Below are positions 25,401-33,016 of a stretch of 64,000 bases of DNA, one piece after another (within the stretch, counting starts at the first letter, position 1; every line of letters starts with the position of its first letter). The translations under genes and the position numbers were made by a program. Under the pieces are notes generated by a model. It saw nothing but the letters and a program-made list of their open reading frames with translations. It was not told the origin of the DNA and did not search any database. Source of the DNA: Phoronis australis (Eukaryota; Phoronida; Phoronidae); contig NMRA01000068.1 in NCBI GenBank assembly GCA_002633005.1, positions 292,710 through 356,709 of the forward strand. Direction: 5' to 3'.

Positions 25401-25682
25401 CGGTAGAATTAAGATCACTTGAAAAACGTACAGAACTTTAAGCCAGTAGCAAACAATTGTTTCACCCAAAAATAACAACAGAATCAATCAAAACAAAGCA
25501 GGTCTTTAAAAACCTCAAATTTCCCAACAGTGAAAAGCTAAAGCAAAAAGCATGTCAACAAGTAAAAAACATAAGTAACGCCAACATGAAGCATATAGTA
25601 ACGCTAATACCTTTGCAGCCCGCTTTGTGACATCAACAGCTACTTTGTAACAACGATCCAAATCTATAGTGTCCATGTCCAT
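7359..25682 (-). CDS. IMPA1: Inositol monophosphatase (IMPA1-like), split gene; one middle exon not found
   Basis: Inositol monophosphatase hydrolyses inositol monophosphates to free myo-inositol in the cytosol, using Mg2+ and being lithium-sensitive in the characterised family. I assembled exons 25682-25611, 20286-20153, 19094-18990, 13993-13888, 10406-10255 and 7465-7359, all with AG/GT borders. Every junction has matching phase except the one flanking the missing exon. The metal-site motifs are visible: GEES (E73), the WIIDPIDGT motif (D93 and D96) and WDIAAA with the following TEAGG (the third Asp ligand). The reconstructed exons encode about 225 residues against about 277 in the human enzyme. 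The block equivalent to human FPFVAVSIGF through GAFCNG, about 50 residues, was not seen between 18989 and 13994. The Met chosen is the first in the 25.6-kb exon. An in-frame stretch precedes it after an acceptor at 25703, so upstream exon sequence exists. Confidence 0.85.
7643..8078. repeat. 48-bp minisatellite, about nine copies
   Basis: The unit has the form GTGACCAAGTTCTGAAGGCA followed by a tail containing CACAAATTCATGGAAGTG. Because 48 is divisible by three, the minus strand keeps an open 121-aa frame of 16-residue repeats ([16 protein letters not shown] type). It lies inside the last IMPA1 intron, and I regard the frame as a by-product of the repeat length. Confidence 0.9.
8610..9690 (-). 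mobile_element. 5'-truncated non-LTR retrotransposon (LINE) reverse transcriptase
   Basis: The minus strand encodes reverse transcriptase blocks in order: [24 protein letters not shown], the VPQGSVLGP block and the catalytic LYADDT block. These are followed by the thumb and C-terminal region with [12 protein letters not shown] and [10 protein letters not shown]. The order and spacing fit Jockey/CR1-type LINEs. A single frameshift near 9235-9250 splits the frame, and the element is truncated at its 5' end near 9690, so it is dead. It sits in the last IMPA1 intron in the same orientation as the gene. The sequence from about 8230 to 8609 may be its 3' tail. Confidence 0.85.
9720..10160 (+). repeat. 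Repeat family R1, partial copy
   Basis: Contains the family phrases for 'gattcatccaaaa.. tcgtcatcc', 'caaatttcacaaagatcctg' and 'aaatttcatgaagat' seen in the other R1 copies. It has no complete ends and abuts the truncated 5' end of the LINE. Confidence 0.55.
10255..10406 (-). CDS. IMPA1: IMPA1 exon with the WD metal-site motif
   Basis: The acceptor CATTTCCTAG is followed by T-ATA-CGC, and the exon ends ACTGAAG before the donor GTGGGT. It encodes the block [20 protein letters not shown] followed by [13 protein letters not shown] and TEAGGVCLD, matching IRSVGTAAVNMCLVATGG to TEAGGVLMD of animal IMPases. The Asp of WDIAAA is the expected third metal ligand. Length is 152 bp. Confidence 0.9.
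10407..11850. other. IMPA1 intron; nothing further recognised
   Basis: AT-rich intronic sequence between two IMPA1 exons. The short frames on both strands show no domain. Confidence 0.5.
11855..13150. repeat. Tandem array of three ~425-bp units
   Basis: After a T-rich ATTCTT tract (11890-11940), the phrase 'GTGCAAAGGTC' followed by 'AAAATG' or a variant recurs near 12075, 12503 and 12928. Shared intervening words are 'TTTTGAGCTAGA', 'TCAGGTCATTTNGTGCA' and 'GGGGTCATTAGGTGCATTTT'. The period is about 425 bp. This is a diverged tandem repeat inside the IMPA1 intron and is non-coding. Confidence 0.75.
13241..13306 (-). mobile_element. tRNA-like SINE fragment
   Basis: The minus strand reads GTGAAGTGGTTACAGTACTG, resembling a tRNA A box and D arm, and then has a B-box-like AATTCGAGCTTGCACC about 30 bases on. 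The length and order of the two boxes fit a tRNA-derived SINE head. The anticodon arm is poor, so this is not a functional tRNA gene. Confidence 0.45.
13888..13993 (-). CDS. IMPA1: IMPA1 exon ([10 protein letters not shown] block)
   Basis: Bounded by the acceptor ATATTTTGCAG and a donor after CATGG (GTGGGTAT). It encodes [20 protein letters not shown] then [15 protein letters not shown], aligning with human KSLLVTELGSSRTPETVR and the following VHG. The exon needs one base from the upstream exon and hands two bases (GG) to the next exon, which completes Gly before IRSSG. Length is 106 bp. Confidence 0.85.
15155..15243 (-). mobile_element. tRNA-like SINE head
   Basis: The minus strand reads GGTAGCTCAGTGGTCCAGAG then a short arm, close to a tRNA D arm and A box. 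The 3' half lacks a clear GGTTCGANTCC B box. It abuts the 45-bp tandem repeat, whose first unit starts in the same sequence. Confidence 0.4.
15235..15412. repeat. 45-bp tandem repeat, four copies
   Basis: The unit begins CTACCAGTGCCACCACTCTA and ends with the 'CTCTCACAAGACAGTGC' type. Its length is a multiple of three, so two frames stay open; one gives 15-residue [15 protein letters not shown] units. It is intronic and not considered coding. Confidence 0.9.
15690..16858 (+). repeat. Interspersed repeat family R1, copy B
   Basis: Contains several internal units with CCACTAGGNGGTGC or CCACTAGGGGGCA cores, 'GTCGGATC' and 'CAAATTTCAT' words. It ends in the family right hairpin ATGCACCCACATATGTGGGTGCAT (16832-16855 region). 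The left end is not clearly preserved. Confidence 0.75.
17220..17326. repeat. 49-bp tandem duplication
   Basis: Two near-identical units beginning CAGGCATTGACTACAATATT, followed by the start of a third (CAGGCATT). Intronic. Confidence 0.85.
17585..18490. mobile_element. 898-bp TTAA-flanked element with ~300-bp terminal inverted repeats
   Basis: TTAA at 17585-17588 and 18487-18490 brackets the element. Its ends read AGGCGAAGGCAAGG and, in reverse, AGGGAAAGGCAACC. Inverted similarity continues for about 300 bp on each side, including TCATGTCATTTNTAGCAAAA, CCTTTACTCCG and GACTGTGAGAGCTG blocks. A TTAA target site with AGG termini fits Kolobok-like or piggyBac-like insertion. No intact transposase is visible; small Cys-containing frames occupy the middle. 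It lies in an IMPA1 intron. Confidence 0.75.
18990..19094 (-). CDS. IMPA1: IMPA1 exon with GEES and WIIDPIDGT metal-site motifs
   Basis: The acceptor ATCTTTGAAG precedes T-TTT-ATA-GGT, and the donor is GTGAGT after GTACACAC. It encodes [20 protein letters not shown] then [15 protein letters not shown]73, D93 and D96 correspond to the conserved Mg2+ ligands of the FIG/IMPase fold. The usual DGTTNF is DGTCNF here. Its first base completes the Ser codon begun in the upstream exon. Length is 105 bp. Confidence 0.92.
19899..20152. repeat. 29-bp minisatellite carrying a 5' splice-site sequence
   Basis: Units of the form AGCTCACCTGTATCACTGCA plus a short tail start at 20001, 20030 and 20059, with diverged copies near 20088, 20117 and 20146 and an outlying copy near 19912. 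In gene sense (minus strand) each unit reads ACAGGTGAGC, the same as the real donor of the adjoining IMPA1 exon at 20153/20152. Confidence 0.9.
20153..20286 (-). CDS. IMPA1: IMPA1 exon (IVREAC to NFPTH)
   Basis: Starts after the acceptor TTATTTCAG and ends CACAG before GTGAGC. It encodes [20 protein letters not shown] then [13 protein letters not shown], matching human VVCEAIKNE and SSPVDLVTATDQKVEKMLI. The last two bases AG plus T of the next exon give Ser. The donor is embedded at the edge of the 29-bp minisatellite. Length is 134 bp. Confidence 0.92.
20801..21007. repeat. 52-bp minisatellite, four copies
   Basis: The unit contains GAGATGGNGTTTGGAGAGAG, then TGACAATTCCTAGCTGCTT, then AAACTAG. 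The copies are nearly identical, so the array is young. It is in an IMPA1 intron. Confidence 0.92.
21607..23083. mobile_element. ~1.48-kb DNA element with ACYGTATTCGC termini
   Basis: The left end ACCGTATTCGCCGTAATAAC and the reverse of the right end ACTGTATTCGCTGTAATAAC match over about 27 bp through ACCGCCCA. The subterminal word GGGCGCTTATT recurs inside both ends. No transposase frame is visible, so this is a non-autonomous element. The target duplication is unclear. Confidence 0.7.
23191..23314. mobile_element. 114-bp MITE with 5-bp target duplication
   Basis: The element 23196-23309 starts CATGGGCGG and ends with a slightly altered inverse (CCACCCATG). It is flanked on both sides by AGCGT (23191-23195 and 23310-23314). 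It shares its ends and the word GTGGGGGC-CCCCCTATGGTG with the 74-bp element at 29.6 kb. Confidence 0.75.
24817..25308 (-). mobile_element. Transposon end with degenerate THAP-domain ORF
   Basis: A terminus reading (minus strand) TTAAAGGAGAATGCCACC lies at 25308-25291. About 165 bp inside it, a 108-aa frame starts at 25143. It begins [16 protein letters not shown] and shows a THAP-like pattern: C-x4-C, then SFFRL, RKW, and a Cys 48 residues on. The final C-x2-H is CGLQ, so the zinc-binding His is replaced by Gln, and the family Pro is absent. THAP domains are common at the N-terminus of P-element and Kolobok-type transposases. I did not find the other end or the catalytic part. Confidence 0.5.
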
Positions 25683-25702
25683 CTTAAATCCCTTGATAAA
25701 TT
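25611..25702 (-). CDS. IMPA1: IMPA1 first recognised coding exon
   Basis: The acceptor TATGTTTCAG precedes the exon at 25702, and the donor GTATTA follows AAAG at 25611. From ATG at 25682 it encodes [20 protein letters not shown] then RAAK, aligning with the N-terminal helix MADPWQECMDYAVTLARQAG of the human protein. The 20 bases before the ATG are either 5' UTR or an in-frame extension. A second ATG follows two codons later. Confidence 0.8.
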
Positions 25703-28700
25703 CTGAAACATAAAAGTGTTCGTTGACTTAAAATGGCTATACATATCCATCTTTTTTTACAAGAAATAAATTTTCATTTCGACTACATACAACAATAAAA
25801 CTTCTTCCTAATTCAGTTGACAAGTGGCTACTGAGCTTGGAAAGAACGCACAGGTTGTTAAAGTAGGAAACTTTAGTCAGCACATCAAATGACTCGCCAT
25901 GACAAGCCAACTTCAGATAATGAGTATGTTCTCAAGTGATTAAAAACTGCCATTTTTTCTCATACCCAGAGATCACCTCTATGAGAAAAAGTTGAGAAAC
26001 GTATTATTACAGTGAGTAGCCTACTAGTAAATCGTTTTTTTTTTTGACAAAAGAAGAGTTTATAGCCACATTCAAGTAGCAGCTATTTGTCCAAGGTTGA
26101 CCACATTTCCTAGAGTGAGCTTGGGACTTGTTACTATTAGCATATCTGAATCTGCATGTTTTGGTTTCAACAAACTTGAGTCACAACAAAAGATCCTGGA
26201 AGGGTTGCTATAGTTTGAGTGCATGTATTACCATTAACAAAATCAGTTATTCTTTCAGAAAGAGCCAGCGACATTATGTAAATCATGATCAGAATTACAA
26301 GAACGTACATAAAAATTCAAGACACACAGCAGCCCATTTGTATGCTTTTGACATTGTAAATGATATTTTTGAGACAAATAATATATAATAGACATTGGTC
26401 ATCATGAGAGATCAAGTCCTCCGACAAGCAAAATCAGTGAAACCATTCAGTAACAAACACAAACTTTGTCTGGCTTCATTGCTTTAAAATACCAGAGGCA
26501 CCCTCTTTTGGTAGAGCTTGATAAAAAATTTCTCAGACACTATTTTGTTCAGTAACATATTAACACAGAGGACATGGAATTACCCTCTCAACATTACCAT
26601 GGCTACAACACCCCTAGGGAATGTGGTGCTCCACCTGGTGTGCCACACGAACCCCACATTTGGTCAATTGCATTGCCTAAAACACCCTTCGCGCAAGATG
26701 GCAATCTGGCTGCATTAAGTTACCAGATTTGGGTGTAGTAATATATAGGTGGTCCACCAACACTATTCTCAGGGGCAGGGTGGTTGGTGCTTATGGACAA
26801 CTTGTCAACAAATAGTTATTGCCGGGAGCTGGCGATAACTGCTGAGTGAACATGCACTGAAATCCAAAACGCCTAACAAGTTCAGGATTACCCAGTTGTC
26901 AATAAACTTTAAATATTTTTGATGTTCTATGATCATTTATTATTGGAAATAAGTTAAGTTGAATCCTACTGTCAGTACAGTTTAGTTCGTCATGATCCCC
27001 ACTGAGTGATAGCAATGTTTTCTTACAGCAAAGGTCGAGGGCAGGGGTCTAATGTTTGTACTACTTGAAATTATAACTGACATCAAATATTTTAGATAAG
27101 AGTCTGCTTAATTCTATACTCGAGTACATTCGGGTTCACAAACCAGATGAGTTTCCAGTCCAAGTTTGCACTTGACGACCTCTGGATTTGAACTACAAAA
27201 ATACTTTGATTACAGATACCTGCGTTTATATATTAAAGTATAATGGAAAACGTCAATAGTAATTTCTAGTTTGATTTTTTTGCACAAAGATTAGTTCCCA
27301 GGCCCAGAACTTTTTCGGTCAGGTGACTATTAAACTGCATATTTAGCACAAAAAATGAAAGGGAGATAATTGCATTTTTGGCAACTTGTAGAACTTGTAT
27401 TTACATGAATTCACAGGTAACTGTTTCCCTAATGTATATTTTCTGAAATATTTTATTTTGCCAATCAAAAAGTAAATAGGTTGAGAAATTCCATTACAGG
27501 ATTAATGCTGGGCACTTGCACCCATGTGAGCTTATTTCGATCTGTTAGAATCCTCTAGAATATCCCCTGTAAATACCACCATCTGAACTGGGCCAGCACA
27601 GTTGGCACAGTTGGTGATCATTCCATAGGGCAGCTATATGCCGGTGAGTTATGCCTCACAGTGATTAAACCATCATGTTGCTATAGCAACTTTTGATTCC
27701 GAAGGGACTCCTTAGGAGTTCATAAAAGTCTTTAATTCCTTCCAACTCAAACAAATACTTCAATAATTAAGATTTCTTTCTAATACGTCTCTTCATGAAC
27801 TGTCATTTTGTTGAGGTACCAGACATGCGACCCTGGCAGCAAGTTTCAAGCTCTATTGAACTCTGGCAGATCACTACTGTAATGCATTAGTGATTGGCTT
27901 ACTCTCGAGGTCATGAAGGTATGATGAAATTTAAAAATTTACATATAATCAAACCAGAAATGGCTTACTTTCTGATTTCGGTAACTGAATGAAAGAATAT
28001 TTGGAAAGAAACGCTGACTACAGGAGTACTTGTTTGAAGGACTTAAGACTCCAATTGCCTCCAAATGTCTCCCTCTACACTTGAAAGATACATGCAGTAA
28101 TTCAAATTGATAGTTTAACCAGGGTATAAAATCTACCAGCATACAGGCTGAGTGTGCCGTGGCCTAGTATACACCAAGGGATTAATAAAGAACACAGAGG
28201 TGTGAATGCCACTACACAGTAACATAGATGAACCAGAAGTCAGATAAAGATGTGCTGACAGTCTGATTTTGTTCACAGTCTCAACTGGGGCCAGCTAGAG
28301 ACGGTGGTCGTTGTGACGTTGTCTGAGCTACGCTTCAGACGATCGTGTATTCATGAACTATTCGCATATTCTTACGATTCTGTGACATATGTTCCGGTAA
28401 ATAAAATGGGTGGTCGTGAAGTCAATAATTACAAAAATTCTTCACACTGAACAAAAAATTTCACCCTATTGCCTTGTTAATGAATATTCAATTCCAAGTT
28501 CACGCATACGCGACCAACCAAACTTCCAAAGGCAAGAAGAGGTTTAAAGCAAGATTCCAAGTTCACGTACAACAATTACACTTCGATCCAAGCTGTGAAC
28601 TGATATGTGATCTATTTTGTGTTTTCCTCACAAAATTATCTACCCTAACTTCAACTCAATGAAGAAACTGAAGGCAAAAGAAAGCGGGTAAGACGTTCAT

Positions 28701-28794
28701 ATTCGCTGACGCTGCCCACCACTTCTTCTGGCGGAAGTCTGTTGTGCACCGCTAAGAATTTGAGTCCTAGCGGCCGTGAACGAAACTGAGATTC
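25703..28794. other. IMPA1 upstream region or first intron
   Basis: Because the 25.6-kb exon starts after an acceptor, at least one upstream IMPA1 exon should lie here or beyond. I could not identify it. No other gene was recognised. Foldback words TTCCAAGTTCACG occur at 28493 and 28557. Confidence 0.4.
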
Positions 28795-28845
28795 CCGCCA
28801 TATTGAAAACAATCTGTCGTTGGCTCTTCCTTGTTTTTCGACGGG
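28795..28845. promoter_or_regulatory. NUTF2 proximal promoter/5' UTR with YY1-like site
   Basis: CCGCCATATT at 28795-28804 matches the YY1 consensus that is frequent at animal transcription starts. It lies about 45 bp before the NUTF2 ATG. The opposite strand reads AATATGGCGGGA. IMPA1 runs away from this point on the minus strand, so a bidirectional promoter is possible. Confidence 0.45.
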
Positions 28846-28941
28846 ATGGTAGCAAATCCAAAAGACATTGGACAGCAGTTCGTCCAGGTTTACTACGAAA
28901 TGTTTGATAAAAACAGAAGCGAATTAGCAAATCTCTACATG
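28846..28941 (+). CDS. NUTF2: NUTF2 exon 1
   Basis: Starts ATGGTAGCAAATCC and encodes MVANPKDIGQQFVQVYYEMF then DKNRSELANLYM. The donor is GTATGT after TACATG. The ATG context is CGGGATGG. The 88-aa frame on the opposite strand is antisense to it and not supported. Confidence 0.93.
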
Positions 28942-31900
28942 GTATGTTAGGACCCTCACTCACCTGAGGGGAAGGTGCCTGAACTTGTTCTGAAACAGAA
29001 TTTGTTGGTTATATGGATTATGGGGAAATCCCCCCTTCACCACTGCAGTGGTCGCTATCCCTGTCAGCAAACTAATACCTCAAGTAGCCAAAACTAATGT
29101 TTTGCTTAAGTGATTGCAACATTGAGAGGAATTTTCAGTCATTGGATCATTGGTTGGAGGGTAATGAGGACAAATTCTCATGATTTTTATTTCAAATATT
29201 TTTCTTGGGGGCCCGAGCACCAAAATAGAGGGCCCTGGTCTTAGCGATAGTCATGTATCAACATTGTGCTAATAATTATTTAGATTATGAGAAATTAATC
29301 AATATTTTGTTCAAGTTCCTAGTGGCACTGCCACTTTGGATAAAGTGGTCCCAGGTTTAAAGAACCATCTGAGGTCCATCCATTGAATAGCAGGCTAGTT
29401 GTTAATTGTGCTCACCTGGTTCTTGTAATCAGGTCCATTCCCACTCACACCTCCAGGTTTAGTAGCAGAAGTATCCAGGCTGTTTGAATTTTTTGGGTCT
29501 AACGAAGCTCAACATTCTCTGGTACCTAAGTAGCTTAGGTGTATTTTGGCGATAGTCTTCATACAGCTAGCTGGCTATGAACATGGGCGGTGGAGCACTG
29601 AAATAAGTGGGGGGGCCAGAAGCGCTCCTCAGCCCCCTATGGTGGGCCGCCCATGATGAACCAAGCCTAGTGAGCTACTGCTGATACTTGACAAGTCCAA
29701 TGTATGCTCTCCTGACTGGTAGAAAAAATTTTCCAACAGAGGTTCAAACTTCTACAAACATCTGCATGAATGCATGTCAGAATACTCAGTGTTCTATTTT
29801 AGTATCTTAGACACTTGCAATGGAAGGACAGATATTCATGGGTTGAAACCATCCCTGAATGTGCAAGTGCACTTCCTTGGTCTTGCATTGTTTTGAGGTT
29901 ATTGTCAAGAATAGAGGCTTGTTTACCCTTGTGTTATTGACCTATCATGTCTTGCTGCTGTGAGTGAACTAGGAATCCTGCTTAATCTCAAGATTGGCTA
30001 TGAGTAAACATAGAATACATGAGGAAACTTGACAAGTTCACTCAAATAATCACGTTCACGTTCATAAAAATTTACACTGCACTAAATCAAATTACATGTT
30101 GATAAAACGGCGTGAATTTTAGCCAATCCTTTTTCAACTATTGGCGACCAAACAATTCATTTAGCCATTCACATATTTCACCTATTCTTCGACACAAGTT
30201 ACGCTAAAGGAGAAAATGGATGATCATCTGGCAGGTAATTACAAAAATTCTTTACGCTGAACAAGTTCCACGCTTGCGTGATCTTGAGTTTAGGCAGGAT
30301 TCCAAGATTCCACCCAGCATCACACCTGCAAGACCTTTTACTTGTGACCTTGACCTTTATATGAGAGAGAATGAGGAGTGCACCTCAAAACATGTCAGGA
30401 ATATGAAATTGTATACTGCTTAGCTTTTTATTAAATGTTTGGCTGTACTTCTGCTGAACAGATTGTTGCCACTCATTTTTCCCGATTTGGGCTTGTAAAA
30501 GGTGGCGATAAAAAATGAATAACAAAAAATTCCAACATCCACTGGATGCCCATACAAGGGAGGTCAAATTCTATCCATATTTTTACTTTTATACTTGTAT
30601 TTTTGAGCTTTTACTTTTCTTATGTCGAGCCCTGATTCAAATAATCAATCAATTGCTCGAAAACTTTCAAAATGGGTGAAAATACAAACAAAGAACTACT
30701 CTTGAGCTTTACTTATTCCTGATAAACTTGGCAAGTGTCTGCCAGGACACGCAAAATTGCTGAGATAGCATTTTTGTTTTTTTTCATAGGACGGAAAATT
30801 AGAAGTGCCTTCATCAATTTTGCCCTTGTGTGCATCTTCTACAGTACATGCTGGTGTTTGGCACCCTTTACCTGTGCATGACTCGTTATTCGTTTGATCT
30901 TGGATTTAATCGCATTCTCTTTTTCAGGAGGACTCAATGGTGTCTTATGAGGGAGCAGAAATGAGAGGAAAGACTTATATAATGCAAAAATTTATGGTAA
31001 TCTTTGCTCATGCTTGTTGTGCTATATCCTGTCCTTATCACAATTCCGGGTTAGATGCCAGGTCACTGGAGTTTCAGGCAGATCATGGTTCATTCGCTGA
31101 GGCTTGACACTTGGAAACACAGGCTACCCAAACAAAACATCTATTGCACTCATAAAAATAGTTTTTGTTGTGAAATAAGGACTTTTGGTATTGATGCTCT
31201 CTAGAGTAATGAGTGTGCGAAAGCAACTTCTGCTTGATCCCGTCTCGGGTTTGGTGGACAGAAAGCCATTTATTACGTAATGGTTCATTAATTTGAAAAC
31301 ACAGGAATAAATCCCTGTTTCAGGCCCTTCCATTGTATGATTGTTTTTGTTTGCTAATTTATTTTAGCTTTTTGACATCAGTTGGGACCAAAATTCTCCT
31401 GTTTTATCAGTCGCAGCCTGACTAACTTTGCTGCTACTGATTCCTCTTGGCAGTGGGAAATGTATAGAACATGGTGTCCTTCAAGAGGTTTGCCTTTTTC
31501 CTCACAGCAGTGAAATTTGCTTGCATTATGATACCAGTAGGTTGAAACCTCCTGTCCATATTACATGGGATCTGTAGGCGGTGCTGAACACCTGGTCACC
31601 AGAGACCTGATCGCCATCGGGCAGAATAATGAATTTTAATACGGTGGACTATTTCAAAAATTAGCTTTGGTTTCAATTTGTTCCTTAGTCAAATTGGAGC
31701 TGATTTTGAAGGTTTGAAAGACTGAAAATTGGTTATTGCAAGGCTTTACAGCTTTGTCTCGGCATGTTATTTTATGCACCAAGCATGATCTCAAGGAATA
31801 ATGAACAGTCAGCACTTTGCAAACTCAGAAATCACTTCTCATCTGAGCAAGGAACTAGTCGAGATGAATTACATATCCAAAGTTCACTTCTTGGACAGAA

Positions 31901-33016
31901 TTTGGGTTCTCAACCACTTTATGTGAAAGAACACCGCTCCTGATTATAAGACTGTTCTTGTGTTTGGGTAAAAAAATGTACTACTCTGAGTTCATACGCA
32001 GGATTTTATGGTAAACTTTTTACATGCCCATCAGTTTCTTCACCAAATAAAAGTTATTGCAACACAATGGGCTATGCATTCAAAATGCGTACTACATTAA
32101 GTTTTTTCTTGTTGCAGGGATTACCATTTCAGAGTATTCAACACATTGTCAGCTCCGCAGACTATCACTTTGTACACAGTAGTGCTATTTTAATTTGTGT
32201 TGTTGGGAAGCTCAAGGTAATTGCGTTTTTGCTGTACAGGTGTTTGATTTGAGTTTACGTCTTTCTGTGCATTCTTCTGAACTCAAACTTCATAGGTATG
32301 TTTTGTAATTATGCACCTTTGTTTTGTAGTAGTTACTGGGGCATAATCTGTGCTGGATAACAATAATGGTATCATGTTTCCTTTTATTGAATAATGCTTT
32401 TGGTGTCATAAAACTGTCAGGCTAATCCAGTGTCAAGTTGAACTTATCCAGTGGTCAAGTTGAACTTATCCAGTGGATAGAGTTTTACAGAGAAAAGTAA
32501 TGTTTGCACCACATTTGAAAAGCTTTAAGCCATGTCGGAAAAGCTTGACTGTATTCCGCTTTCCAAGACAAATGATTGAGCTTGTATTGTACGGCTATAC
32601 TTACTTTCATTGTGCAGTAAAAATGACGTCATGCTAAGAAAGTGAAAATAATGTGTAACTAATGGTGTTTATGCAAATTAACAGAGAACAAGATTAGGAT
32701 GTGAAAACGTGAGGCGCAACTTGCACCGTGTCTGGCCATTTTTTCACAAAGTCTTCAATAAAGTTTTGTTGGTCTCAAGCTGTGGTGTCCTTGCTTTTCT
32801 CTTGGCACTGATACTGTTGTGGTTTGGGATGTCAGGTGTAGGTGGTATCAGTGCTTTGTATTGCTTTGTTCACTGTTGAGGCATGTCCATTTACCTTTGC
32901 AGACTGACAACGATCCACCACAGTCATTTTGTGAAGTATTTTATCTGCAAGGAACAGGACCTGGACTATTCTACGTCAAACACCAAATGTTCAGACTTTC
33001 ATTGCACGACATTTAG
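28846..33016 (+). CDS. NUTF2: Nuclear transport factor 2, complete four-exon gene
   Basis: NTF2 is a small homodimer that imports RanGDP into the nucleus and binds FxFG nucleoporins. Exons 28846-28941, 30928-30996, 32118-32216 and 32903-33016 join in phase 0 throughout and give 125 aa (human 127). Family features in order: the N-terminal IGQQFVQVYYEMFD helix, YEGAEMRGKTYIMQKF, LPFQSIQHIVSSAD, a central strand ILICVVGKLKTDNDPP, then FCEVFYLQ and the C-terminal HQMFRLSLHDI. All four exons have consensus borders. No frameshift or stop is present, so the gene looks functional. It is head to head with IMPA1. Confidence 0.95.
29582..29655. mobile_element. 74-bp MITE with 5-bp target duplication
   Basis: Ends are CATGGGCGG and CCGCCCATG, and ATGAA flanks it on both sides (29577-29581 and 29656-29660). 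It lies in NUTF2 intron 1. Same family as the element at 23196-23309. Confidence 0.8.
29940..30320. repeat. Diverged foldback-family sequence in NUTF2 intron 1
   Basis: Contains GAGTGAACTAGGAATC and CAAGTTCACTCAA in inverted relation, and an AATTACAAAAATTCTTTAC word also present near 28430. It resembles the foldback at 3494-3553 but is more diverged. Boundaries are approximate. Confidence 0.35.
30928..30996 (+). CDS. NUTF2: NUTF2 exon 2
   Basis: After TTTTTCAG it encodes EDSMVSYEGAEMRGKTYIMQ then KFM, and ends before GTAATC. It corresponds to [20 protein letters not shown] of the human protein. Length is 69 bp, phase 0 at both ends. Confidence 0.93.
32118..32216 (+). CDS. NUTF2: NUTF2 exon 3
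   Basis: After TTGTTGCAG it encodes GLPFQSIQHIVSSADYHFVH then SSAILICVVGKLK, with donor GTAATT. It matches the family LPFQKIQHSITAQDHQ and the following beta strand. Length is 99 bp, phase 0. Confidence 0.93.
32903..33016 (+). CDS. NUTF2: NUTF2 exon 4 (terminal)
   Basis: After CTTTGCAG it encodes TDNDPPQSFCEVFYLQGTGP then GLFYVKHQMFRLSLHDI and a TAG stop at 33014-33016. It matches the family FHQMFLL and NDMFRLALHNF blocks. Confidence 0.93.
   Translation, partial: TDNDPPQSFCEVFYLQGTGPGLFYVKHQMFRLSLHDI

Noticed and set aside
28697-28963. 88-aa minus-strand ORF at the NUTF2 start
   Set aside because: It is antisense to NUTF2 exon 1 and its promoter; no domain. It could overlap an IMPA1 5' exon, but nothing shows this.
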